From positions 1,420,738-1,478,843 of the forward strand of contig CP070686.1 of the NCBI GenBank assembly GCA_020353055.1: a DNA stretch of 58,106 nt, in the 5' to 3' direction. A program made the position numbers and the translations under genes. Shown here in pieces: positions 27,844-36,099 of the stretch (position 1 is the stretch's first letter; each line of letters opens with the position of its first letter). This DNA is from Caldifarciminota bacterium (GTDB taxonomy: Bacteria; Hydrothermota; Tepidihabitantia; SM23-42). The notes under the pieces are model-generated. The model was given only the letters and a program-made list of their open reading frames with translations, did no database searches and was not told the DNA's origin.

Positions 27844-28297
27844 AAAAAGCATTAGAATAACCGACGGTATCATAATAAGAAAATTCAGCATCGAGGACTA
27901 CGGATCGCTGATAGGACTTTGGGGTCTGGCTGGACTGCCGCACAAACCGGCAGGGCGCGATGAGAGGAAGAACATAGAGCGTGAAATACATCAGCCAAAT
28001 GCGGTGTTTCTCGTTGCCGAAAGAAAGGGGTGCTTGATCGGGTCAGCCTTCGGCACACATGACGGCAGAAAAGGTTGGATAAACCGCGTTGCTGTTCTTC
28101 CTTCATACCGCAGGCAGGGTATTGCAGCTGCATTGGTCAATGAAGTTGAAGAACGAATAAAAAGCATGGGCATCAGCATAATTGCATGTCTTGTTGAGGA
28201 TTGGAATAAAGATTCTCTGAAGTTTTTCGAAAAAATGGGGTATATCCGCCATAAGGAGATATTCTATCTTACAAAACGGGAGGGTCCTCATACATGA
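27830..28297 (+). CDS. GNAT-family N-acetyltransferase
   Basis: Acetyl-CoA dependent acetyltransferase of about 155 residues. The acetyl-CoA loop is RVAVLPSYRRQGIAAALVNEVE (Q/RxxGxG/A pattern) and the C-terminal motif is NKDSLKFFEKMGYI. The ATG at 27830 (or the one right after) overlaps the end of the CDF gene by 14 bp; a longer frame further upstream has no ribosome binding site and lies within the transporter gene. The target is unknown. Confidence 0.83.
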   Translation: MMKLRKSIRITDGIIIRKFSIEDYGSLIGLWGLAGLPHKPAGRDERKNIEREIHQPNAVFLVAERKGCLIGSAFGTHDGRKGWINRVAVLPSYRRQGIAAALVNEVEERIKSMGISIIACLVEDWNKDSLKFFEKMGYIRHKEIFYLTKREGPHT

Positions 28298-28980
28298 GAA
28301 AGATTGGCATTATCGGCGGGTTGGGTCCTGAAGCGACAGTTGACTACTATCGTACGATAATTGATGAATATCGCGCTCAAACTGGGGGCGATATTCCAAA
28401 AATCATTGTCTACAGTCTGAGCCTGAAGGAATTTCCCAGCATTGGGCAGAGGGACGCAGTCGCCAATTGGTTGTTAGGTGGCTTACAGGCATTACATCGC
28501 GCAGGTGCCGATTTCGCAATCATCTCTGCGAACACGCCTCATATTGTTTTTGATGAGGTGAAGGCACGGTCACCGCTGCCATTATTGAGCATCGTCGAAG
28601 AGACAGGAAAAGCAGTCAAGGCATTGAATCTCAGCCGGGTTGGACTCCTGGGTACAAAAATAACCATGAGCAATGATTTTTACCAGCGGGTCTTCGAACA
28701 GCATAATATCTCACTGGTAGTGCCGACAAGCTCAGAACAAGATTACATTGATCATAAGATATCTTCAGAAATCATGTACAATCAGATATATGACGAAACC
28801 AGAGACGGATTGCTCAAAATCATCCGGCGTATGATCGATGACGATGGCATAAAGGGTCTGATACTTGGATGTACCGAGTTGCCGCTTATTCTTACCCACG
28901 ACGATTTTGGTATTCCTTTCCTTAATACAACGAAGATCCATGCTCTTAGTGCCATCCGTTATTGCTTGACCGGCAAGTAG
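28294..28980 (+). CDS. Aspartate/glutamate racemase family protein, one catalytic Cys missing
   Basis: Two-domain racemase fold of 228 residues: MRKIGIIGGLGPEATVDYYR at the N-terminus, then SANTPHIVFDEV and LILGCTELPLIL. Real aspartate racemases use two cysteines, one in CNT and one in GCTE. Here Cys193 is present but the first position is Ala79, so classic two-base racemisation looks impossible; relatives with this pattern exist and may act as isomerases, ligases or non-racemising amino-acid enzymes. The start overlaps the GNAT stop (ATGA). Confidence 0.78.
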   Translation: MRKIGIIGGLGPEATVDYYRTIIDEYRAQTGGDIPKIIVYSLSLKEFPSIGQRDAVANWLLGGLQALHRAGADFAIISANTPHIVFDEVKARSPLPLLSIVEETGKAVKALNLSRVGLLGTKITMSNDFYQRVFEQHNISLVVPTSSEQDYIDHKISSEIMYNQIYDETRDGLLKIIRRMIDDDGIKGLILGCTELPLILTHDDFGIPFLNTTKIHALSAIRYCLTGK

Positions 28981-29161
28981 GAATTGTATTGATAGGTTGG
29001 TTATTCCTATTGGCGCATCGCTTCGATTGAGTGCAAGCGCGAAATTGTCAGCAACGCTGCTTTATTGATGTGCGGATAGATTCACCTCAGGGTGCTTCTT
29101 ATTATAAGACCGCCTTGTTTATGCAGAGAAATTTCATGACAAATCTATGTGGTGGCCTTTC

Positions 29162-29189
29162 TTGACTTTCATATCTATTGGCGTATAAT
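29162..29189 (+). promoter_or_regulatory. Promoter of the two-component cassette
   Basis: TTGACT (29162-29167), 16-nt spacer, TATAAT (29184-29189), 13 nt before the ATG at 29203. The leader is only about 7 nt and has no ribosome binding site. The gap 28981-29161 shows no other feature that I can support. Confidence 0.78.
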
Positions 29190-29202
29190 GGCTTGACTGC
29201 AT

Positions 29203-30318
29203 ATGGAAAAACCCAAGATATTGGTCATCGATGATGAAAAGGCGATATGTGATGCATGCGCACAGATCCTTGATGGGGAAAACTATGATGTGGAGACGAC
29301 TCAGAACGGTGAATCCGGGTTGCAGAAAATAGGCAGTTTCAGGCCCTATGTGGTGTTTGTTGATTTGAAAATGCCCGGTCTGAGCGGTATGGAAGTGCTC
29401 ACGAGGATCAGAGAGGAAGATCCTAAAATTGTCCCGGTGGTCATAACCGGGTTCGCCACCGTAGAATCGGCAGTCCAGTCTATGAAAGTGGGCGCTTATG
29501 ACTTCTTGACCAAACCCTTTACGCCGGATCAATTGAGGGTCGTAACGAAGAGAGCGTTGGATTGGCGAAAAGCATCGCTTGATGCCGAGCGCTTGAGAAA
29601 TGAAAAAGAAAAATTAAGACAGAATTTCATCTCTATGGTTTCGCATGAACTTAGAACACCACTGGTATCGGTAATGCAGTACTTAGAGGTGATAAGTGGC
29701 GGCTTTGTCGGCGGTATTTCGCAGGAGGGTACTAGAATCGTCGAGCGTATGAAAACAAGATTGGATGAACTGTTAAGATTAATCGACCGCTGGTTAAAAC
29801 TTGCCAGGCTTGAGGAAGTAAGTTTCAAAGATGAATATGAAGATATCGAAGTGTCGAGTATTGTCAGAGAAGCCGTTGATACACTGGAGGACATGGCTGC
29901 AGGTAAGGGTGTGCACGTTGTGTTTGAACCAGACTTAGAGGAGTGCATGACCCGTGCTGATCGGGAGTTGATAAGGGAAGTTTTCATAAACCTTATTAGT
30001 AACGCGGTTAAGTACAATCGCGAGCATGGTGATGTGAAGATCGCTTTACGTGAGTGTGAGGATTACTGGATTGCTGATGTCAGCGACACCGGCGTAGGTA
30101 TTTCTGAAGAGAACATTAAACGTGTTGGTGAGGAATTCTATCGAGTGAAGAGCGAAGGTACGGTTGCGGGTACCGGCATCGGGCTGGCAATCGTCAAAAA
30201 AATCCTCGATATGCACGACGGCAGACTCGAGGTTGTAAGTAGATTGAATGAAGGAAGTACATTCAGTGTTTATTTGCCGAAGTTGAATTATAGCAAAAGG
30301 AGTAAGAAAAATGGATAG
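29203..30318 (+). CDS. Response-regulator/histidine-kinase fusion
   Basis: Receiver domain (residues 1-120; phospho-acceptor Asp in VFVDLKMPGLSG, Lys in LTKPFTPDQL) fused through a helical linker to a HisKA dimerisation domain (phospho-His in SMVSHELRTPL) and an HATPase domain (N-box ISNAVKYN, G-box DTGVGISEENI and GTGIGLAIVKKI). No membrane segment, so it is a cytoplasmic kinase whose receiver probably controls it. It opens a four-gene run and its stop overlaps the next gene. Confidence 0.9.
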   Translation: MEKPKILVIDDEKAICDACAQILDGENYDVETTQNGESGLQKIGSFRPYVVFVDLKMPGLSGMEVLTRIREEDPKIVPVVITGFATVESAVQSMKVGAYDFLTKPFTPDQLRVVTKRALDWRKASLDAERLRNEKEKLRQNFISMVSHELRTPLVSVMQYLEVISGGFVGGISQEGTRIVERMKTRLDELLRLIDRWLKLARLEEVSFKDEYEDIEVSSIVREAVDTLEDMAAGKGVHVVFEPDLEECMTRADRELIREVFINLISNAVKYNREHGDVKIALRECEDYWIADVSDTGVGISEENIKRVGEEFYRVKSEGTVAGTGIGLAIVKKILDMHDGRLEVVSRLNEGSTFSVYLPKLNYSKRSKKNG

Positions 30319-31099
30319 AAAGAAAATACTGATAATTGACAATGATGTTAAATCGACCGAAGAGAGTAGGAAGGTGTTGGAAAATGTAGGTTTCGCGGTT
30401 ACGGTTGTCACGCAGGGCAAAGAGGGAATAGAGGTCGTTCACAACCTCCATCCGGATCTGGTCATCATAGAAGCAATGCTCCCAGACGTAAATGGATTTT
30501 CTGTATGTCGTGAATTAAAAGAGAATCCTGATTACCGTTCCATACCTATCCTCATCGTAACTGCACTCGGTACTTCTGAGGAAACTTATCTGTCGAATAT
30601 GGCTACCGAGCACAAAGCCGATGGTTTTCTTGTGAAACCAGTCTCTGGTAGTGATCTGCTGCAAAAAATTGGCGATATGTTGTCAAGTACTACACCGTCA
30701 ACAAAAGAAATAAAATCGCGGGCGAAAATACTACTGATTGACGATGACCCGGATTTTCTGGATGCAACGAAACAGTTACTCATAGCCAATCGGTTTCAGG
30801 TGCTGACGGCTGAAAATGGTGAAGAGGGTATTGGAAAGGCAAAGTATGAAAAACCCGATTTGATTGTGCTTGACGTTATCATGCCCGGCAAAGATGGATA
30901 TTCTGTGTGCTACGAACTTAGACAGATTGCAGAGACAAGACCGATACCGATAATCATGCTCACTGCGGTTGGACAGCAGTTATCGAAACCCGAGTATGCC
31001 ATGGATATGGCGATCGATCACCTCGCGGATGACTATATCGACAAACCTGTAGATACCCAGACTTTGATAAGAAAGATAGAAAAACATCTACGGCGTTAA
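30311..31099 (+). CDS. Tandem receiver-domain protein; first receiver has Glu at the phospho site
   Basis: Two receiver domains with no output domain (262 residues). In the second, LIVLDVIMPGKDG keeps the phospho-acceptor Asp, with LLIDDDPDF and a Thr/Lys pair. In the first, the acceptor is Glu54 (LVIIEAMLPD), which often mimics the phosphorylated state. Such proteins act as phosphate sinks or as scaffold links between kinases. It overlaps the previous kinase by 8 bp. Confidence 0.88.
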   Translation: MDRKKILIIDNDVKSTEESRKVLENVGFAVTVVTQGKEGIEVVHNLHPDLVIIEAMLPDVNGFSVCRELKENPDYRSIPILIVTALGTSEETYLSNMATEHKADGFLVKPVSGSDLLQKIGDMLSSTTPSTKEIKSRAKILLIDDDPDFLDATKQLLIANRFQVLTAENGEEGIGKAKYEKPDLIVLDVIMPGKDGYSVCYELRQIAETRPIPIIMLTAVGQQLSKPEYAMDMAIDHLADDYIDKPVDTQTLIRKIEKHLRR

Positions 31100-31135
31100 G
31101 ATTGAAAATACTGTGTCCTTGTCTTTGATATCCAT

Positions 31136-33136
31136 ATGTTGATACCACGTTTTCCTCTCAGGGCGAAATTAATTGTAGTTTTTTCGTTGGTCATAGTCAT
31201 TGGTGTTTTCATCTCAACACTCGTTGGAATCAATCTTATCGGCACGGCGATCATCAGGCAGGCGCAGGATAAGGTCCGGCTCGACCTCAACTCGGCACGG
31301 GAGGTGTACAAAGCCGAGAGCGATGCGATAAAAACAAAAATACGCCTGACGGCTGATCGGTTCTTTATCAAAGATGCGCTATACATCAATGATCACGATC
31401 GCCTGCGTCGGGAATTACAGAAGATCAGAGAACGTGAATCTCTTGACATACTGACGCTCACAGACGACAAGGGTATGGTTTTGGTCAGAGCGCATAATAC
31501 GAGTGTATTCGGTGACCGGCCTGAAGATGACCTTGTAGACTTGGTCAGAAGCCGCAGAGAACCGGTTGTCGCCACGATGATAGTGTCTGAGGATGAGATG
31601 GTTAGACTTGGGGCTACCTTTCTTGAGAGTGCCCGTATTGACTTGATCCCGACTCCTAAATCAAGACCATCCGAAAAGAAGGTTGAGCAATCAGGAATGT
31701 TTATTAAGGCAGCGGCTCCTGTTTTTGATTACTCTGGTAGACTGATAGGTGTTCTGTTTGGCGGTAACATGTTGAACCGCGATTATGACATCGTGGATAG
31801 AGTGAAGAACACGGTGTATTTGAGTGAAATGTACAAAGGTAGAGATATCGGCACGGCTACGATTTTTCTGGATGACGCAAGGATCTCCACCAATGTTATG
31901 AATATCGATGGAGAACGAGCCGTAGGCACTCGGGTTTCAAAGGAGGTATATGATCAGGTCGTCGTTCAGGGTAAGCCATGGATCGGTCGTGCGTTTGTCG
32001 TTAATGCATGGTATATGACAGCATATGAACCCATAAGAAACGTCAAGGATGAGATCATCGGTATGCTTTATGTTGGGATGCTGGAAGCACCATATGTTGA
32101 TTTGAGAAACCGGGTTGTGCTGATTTTCTGGAGCATCGCGATCGTCAGCGTTATCTTGCTGTCAATAATCGCTAGTTACACAACATCCAATATAATCAAG
32201 CCGATAAAAGCATTGGCTTTGGCTACCGAGAAAGTTGCCAGTGGTGACATGACCCAGCGTGTCGAAATAGACACCAGAGACGAAATCGGGTTCCTGGGAG
32301 ATTCTTTTAATCAGATGACCGCGGCATTGCAGGAAGCAACTGATGGTTACCAGAAATTGACTCGGACACTTGAAGAAAAGGTAAGGGAGAAAACCGAGGA
32401 ACTCAGGGCGACGCAAGATTTCCTGATTCAATCCGAAAGATTGGCTTCACTGGGCAAACTCGCAGCCGGTGTTGCACATGAAATAAATAATCCTTTGACA
32501 TCCATTTTGCTCAATAGCCATCTGATTCTCGAAAGGTTTAAAAATAACGATGCTGTCAAAGAAAATCTTGAATTAATAATCAATGAAACCACGCGGTGTA
32601 GTTCTATTGTAAGTGGCTTGCTGGAATTTGCCCGGCAGACGCCACCTGAAAAGACATCAGTAAACATCAACAAAGTTATAGAAAGTACACTTCTGCTGAT
32701 GGAAACCCAAGCACTTGTACGCAAAGTACGGATCAACAAGGATCTTCAGGATGGTTTGCCGGAGTTGATGGTTGACCTGGGTAAGATCAAGCAGGTTTTT
32801 ACCAACATTGTAATGAACGCGATTGATGCTATGCCAAGTGGTGGTGTATTGAGGATATCTTCACGTGTGCCGGAGGATACGACATGCGTGGAGATTGTTT
32901 TTGAAGACAACGGTAAGGGAATCCCACAGGAACATTTACAGAGGATTTTTGATCCGTTTTTTACGACGAAAGGCACCAAGGGGACTGGTTTAGGCCTATC
33001 GATAAGTTATGGAATCATACAGCAACATAGTGGTCGTATCGATGTTGAAAGTAAGGTTGGCAAAGGTACGAAAATGACCATTTATCTACCCTTGCATATC
33101 TCGCCAGAGAAAAAAAAGGAGGATAGAAGTGTCTGA
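31136..33136 (+). CDS. Membrane sensor histidine kinase with periplasmic cache domain
   Basis: Sensor kinase of 666 residues. Layout: TM helix (about 13-35, AKLIVVFSLVIVIGVFIST), a periplasmic cache-like sensor (about 40-320), second TM (VVLIFWSIAIVSVILLSIIA), HAMP (IIKPIKALALATEKVASGDMT), coiled coil, HisKA with LAAGVAHEINNPLTS and an HATPase with N-box VMNAIDAM and FEDNGKGIP / GTGLGLSISYGI. The ligand is not predictable. It overlaps the next gene by 8 bp. Confidence 0.93.
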   Translation: MLIPRFPLRAKLIVVFSLVIVIGVFISTLVGINLIGTAIIRQAQDKVRLDLNSAREVYKAESDAIKTKIRLTADRFFIKDALYINDHDRLRRELQKIRERESLDILTLTDDKGMVLVRAHNTSVFGDRPEDDLVDLVRSRREPVVATMIVSEDEMVRLGATFLESARIDLIPTPKSRPSEKKVEQSGMFIKAAAPVFDYSGRLIGVLFGGNMLNRDYDIVDRVKNTVYLSEMYKGRDIGTATIFLDDARISTNVMNIDGERAVGTRVSKEVYDQVVVQGKPWIGRAFVVNAWYMTAYEPIRNVKDEIIGMLYVGMLEAPYVDLRNRVVLIFWSIAIVSVILLSIIASYTTSNIIKPIKALALATEKVASGDMTQRVEIDTRDEIGFLGDSFNQMTAALQEATDGYQKLTRTLEEKVREKTEELRATQDFLIQSERLASLGKLAAGVAHEINNPLTSILLNSHLILERFKNNDAVKENLELIINETTRCSSIVSGLLEFARQTPPEKTSVNINKVIESTLLLMETQALVRKVRINKDLQDGLPELMVDLGKIKQVFTNIVMNAIDAMPSGGVLRISSRVPEDTTCVEIVFEDNGKGIPQEHLQRIFDPFFTTKGTKGTGLGLSISYGIIQQHSGRIDVESKVGKGTKMTIYLPLHISPEKKKEDRSV

Positions 33137-33905
33137 GAAATTCAAAATCCTGGTAGTCGATGACGAGCTGCCGGTATGCAAAAGCATTGCTAGTGCGCTG
33201 GCTGGTGATGAATATTCTGTTGATACTGCGCTCAGTGGGGAAGAGGCGTTGGAATACCAAGAGAAAAAGCATTATGACGCGATTATTGCGGATTTGATGA
33301 TGCCCGGAATTAGCGGGTTAGAGTTGTTAAAGAAGGTTAAAATCAATAGTCCCGATACCATGATGATAATGATTACAGGATATCCGTCGATCAGAACTGC
33401 GGTAGAGGCAATAAAGATAGGCGCTTTTGATTATTTACCAAAGCCCTTCACTCCGAATGACCTTCGTAGTATTGTTTCTCGAGCACTGACGAGAAAACGC
33501 GTTGTCGAACAGAAGACCGAACAATCAAGAATACTCGAAGATTTACCTGTACCTCAGGGTTTGCATACGATCCCGGAGAATTCATGGGTGAAAGTCGAGG
33601 ATGATGGCAGCGTACTCGTTGGCATACACCATATGCTATTGGTAACGATAAAGAAGATATCAACCATTGAATATCCTAACTTGAACGAAACGCGGTATCA
33701 GGGCGAGGCGCTTGTGAGAATCGTTGAATCTGATGAGCGTATACATAAACTATGGACACCGGTAACCGGAAAGGTTATTGCGATAAATAATCGTATACAA
33801 GATGACTACGGGAAGCTGTACCTGGATCCTTATATTACCGGATGGTTGGTTCAGCTGATGCCCGCCAATTTGGATGACGACCTGAAGAACCTTGTCGTTA
33901 CATAA
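33129..33905 (+). CDS. Response regulator with a GcvH-like output domain
   Basis: Receiver (residues 1-125; Asp55 in IIADLMMPGISG, Lys in LPKPFTPND) joined to a C-terminal domain built like glycine cleavage protein H: NSWVKVEDDGSVLVGI, then PVTGKVIAIN and DPYITGWLVQL. In GcvH a lysine in ESVKA carries lipoate. Here the matching residues are ESDER (200-204) and the lysine position is Glu203, so it should not be lipoylated. The GTG start follows AAAAAGGAGG. An adaptor role in signalling is likely. Confidence 0.82.
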   Translation: MSEKFKILVVDDELPVCKSIASALAGDEYSVDTALSGEEALEYQEKKHYDAIIADLMMPGISGLELLKKVKINSPDTMMIMITGYPSIRTAVEAIKIGAFDYLPKPFTPNDLRSIVSRALTRKRVVEQKTEQSRILEDLPVPQGLHTIPENSWVKVEDDGSVLVGIHHMLLVTIKKISTIEYPNLNETRYQGEALVRIVESDERIHKLWTPVTGKVIAINNRIQDDYGKLYLDPYITGWLVQLMPANLDDDLKNLVVT

Positions 33906-33948
33906 GCAGCCTGCGTAATTTTTTCCCGGGTTGCTAACTGGAGGATGA

Positions 33949-34614
33949 TTGATACTACAGTACGGTGAGGAAGATATCGATGTGAATCCCAGCAAGATCA
34001 TTGCTGTGGCGAGGAACTACAGGGCACATGCCGAAGAAATGGGCGCTGAAGCACCTGGTGAGCCTAAGTTTTTCTTGAAACCAAGATCGTCATTACTGGC
34101 GGATAAAGGGCAGGTTATTCTTCCGGAGGTTTCTTCGCGCGTGGATTACGAAGTTGAGTTAGCTCTGATAATTGCTTCGAGAGCGAAATGCGTATCGCCC
34201 GAGAAAGTGGACAGCATGATTCTGGGTTATACGATCCTGGTCGATATTACCGCACGCGATATTCAGGTTGCTGCGAAGAAACAAGGTATGCCATGGACGA
34301 TCTCCAAAGGGTATGATACTTTTTCTCCGATTGGTCCGAGGGTCGTTTCCGCAAGGGATTTGGATCCATCTAATCTGGATATTTGGCTCAAAGTAAATGG
34401 AGAAATCAAACAAAAAGGTAACACAAACTTGATGATATTTCCAGTTCGTAAACTCGTGTCGTACATTTCCTGCATAATGACGCTCGAACCCATGGATATA
34501 ATTGCCACCGGTACACCATCCGGAGTCGGTCCGATGCAGGCTGGTGACCTGATCGAAGCAGGGATTGAGAATATTGGTACACTAACATTTACGGCAGTAC
34601 GTAAGAATTGCTGA
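33949..34614 (+). CDS. Fumarylacetoacetate hydrolase-fold protein
   Basis: FAH-family protein of about 221 residues, close to FAHD1 (oxaloacetate decarboxylase/acylpyruvase) and to HpcE-type isomerases. Conserved blocks: VARNYRAHAEEMG, KPRSSLL, VDYEVELALII (metal-binding Glu pair), TARDIQ and IATGTPSGVGPM. The apparent start is TTG at 33949, 4 nt after GGAGG. A GTG at 33979 is a shorter alternative. Substrate not determinable. Confidence 0.83.
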   Translation: MILQYGEEDIDVNPSKIIAVARNYRAHAEEMGAEAPGEPKFFLKPRSSLLADKGQVILPEVSSRVDYEVELALIIASRAKCVSPEKVDSMILGYTILVDITARDIQVAAKKQGMPWTISKGYDTFSPIGPRVVSARDLDPSNLDIWLKVNGEIKQKGNTNLMIFPVRKLVSYISCIMTLEPMDIIATGTPSGVGPMQAGDLIEAGIENIGTLTFTAVRKNC

Positions 34615-34622
34615 GTACGCGC

Positions 34623-35408
34623 ATGTTCGTGAATTCCCATCGAAATGACGCTCACACTCCCAGTTTAATGCTGGATTGGGGTATCGAGGGTATGCGTTAC
34701 GCGTTGAGGAACCGCAATATTATAGTTGTCGTTGACACGCTCCGTTTCAGCACGGCGGTTGTTACAGCAGTCGCCCATGGATTCACTATTCACCCGGTGG
34801 CTGATCGGAAATCCGGCGAGGTTCTAGCATCATCGATTGGTGCCAATCTAGCTGGTAAACCAGGCGAGTCAAAGTACACGATCTCACCGTACAGTTACTT
34901 AGAGAGTGCGCATGAAGATAATAAAGAAGTGGTTCTATTTTCACCCAACGGGGCAAACTGCTCGGCATTAGTTGGCAGAGATAATGTTGCTTATGTCGGG
35001 TGCCTGCTGAATGCCAAAACGGTTGGTGAGTATATTACCGCGATAGCCCGTAGTATGCATACAAATGTAACCGTTATTGCAGCCGGAGAACAGCGGGCCG
35101 TTGATACCGGTGAACGGATAGTGTATGAAAAAAGAGCTGCCTATCCTGTATTTGCCATCGAGGATTATCTCGGCAGTGGTGCAATAATATGCTATTCAGA
35201 CCTGCAGAAGAGCGCTGAGGCACGGGTATGCCAATGGGCTTTTGAGCGCTCAAAGAAAATGCTCATAGAGTTAATGCTGGATAGCTTCAGCGGAAGATAT
35301 TTGGTGGAAAACAACCTGCGAGAAGATGTGGAACACGCTGCCCGGTTGAATCTTTATGATGTCATACCGATGATCAAAGATGGTAGGATATCAAACTTAA
35401 GATGCTAA
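34623..35408 (+). CDS. ComB-like 2-phosphosulfolactate phosphatase family protein
   Basis: Member of the ComB family (2-phosphosulfolactate phosphatase in coenzyme M synthesis), here in a bacterium with no other CoM gene in view. Typical blocks: VVVDTLRFSTAVVTAVAHG, LFSPNGANCSALVG and VAYVGCLLNAKTVG, then VIAAGEQ. The ATG at 34623 is chosen over a TTG at 34608 that would lie inside the previous gene. The natural substrate of bacterial ComB-like proteins is often uncertain; sulfonate metabolism is one possibility. Confidence 0.8.
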   Translation: MFVNSHRNDAHTPSLMLDWGIEGMRYALRNRNIIVVVDTLRFSTAVVTAVAHGFTIHPVADRKSGEVLASSIGANLAGKPGESKYTISPYSYLESAHEDNKEVVLFSPNGANCSALVGRDNVAYVGCLLNAKTVGEYITAIARSMHTNVTVIAAGEQRAVDTGERIVYEKRAAYPVFAIEDYLGSGAIICYSDLQKSAEARVCQWAFERSKKMLIELMLDSFSGRYLVENNLREDVEHAARLNLYDVIPMIKDGRISNLRC

Positions 35409-35418
35409 TGTTGAGCGT

Positions 35419-36099
35419 ATGAAGACAAACGACTCAGGGGAAATGTTTGCTTACTACGACAAGCGGGCGGCCGAATATGATGATATTTATCAAGGTAAAG
35501 CCCCAGGCATACCCGAGCCAAATGTATACAAGGAAGACGTTGAGAAGATTGTGAAAATCGCCGCTGATTTCGGCAGGGGGCATCTCATTGATATCGGATG
35601 CGGAACCGGATACTGGCTACCGCACTATTCAAGGAATTGCAGTGAGATAACACTCGTTGATCAATCACGGCGTATGCTTGTCGAATGTCAGAAAAGGGTC
35701 AACGCTCTCCACCTCGATATGGATGTTCATTACATCGAAGGAAATTTTCTCGAAGTAGATTTCTCTTCGGGGGTATTCGAGTCAGCAGTGGTGGCTTTTG
35801 TAGTGAGCCATTTGACCAAGGAGATCTCGGAATTCTTCTTCGATAAGTTACGGAAAATACTGAAGCCCGGTGCAAACGTGTTATGGATTGACGGCTCGTG
35901 GAGTCACATAAGGAAGCGACACAGGATAAAAAGCGGTCCACAGAAAAGAGCATTGAAAAACGGGCAAGCATTTACGATCTTTAAGAGATATTTTGACAAG
36001 CATGATATCGAATCAGCAGTTGAGGAGAACTCTTTGGTTCTTGATTCTATATATTTTGGTGATGTTTTTTTTGCGGCACAGACATCATTGGGTCACTAA
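35419..36099 (+). CDS. Class I SAM-dependent methyltransferase
   Basis: Rossmann-fold methyltransferase of 226 residues. Motif I is HLIDIGCGTGYWLPHY (about residue 56), motif II is ITLVDQSRRML, and an acidic post-I region VHYIEGNFLEVDF follows. The substrate is unknown. The stop overlaps the convergent M48 gene by 4 bp, an unusually tight tail-to-tail arrangement. Confidence 0.85.
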   Translation: MKTNDSGEMFAYYDKRAAEYDDIYQGKAPGIPEPNVYKEDVEKIVKIAADFGRGHLIDIGCGTGYWLPHYSRNCSEITLVDQSRRMLVECQKRVNALHLDMDVHYIEGNFLEVDFSSGVFESAVVAFVVSHLTKEISEFFFDKLRKILKPGANVLWIDGSWSHIRKRHRIKSGPQKRALKNGQAFTIFKRYFDKHDIESAVEENSLVLDSIYFGDVFFAAQTSLGH

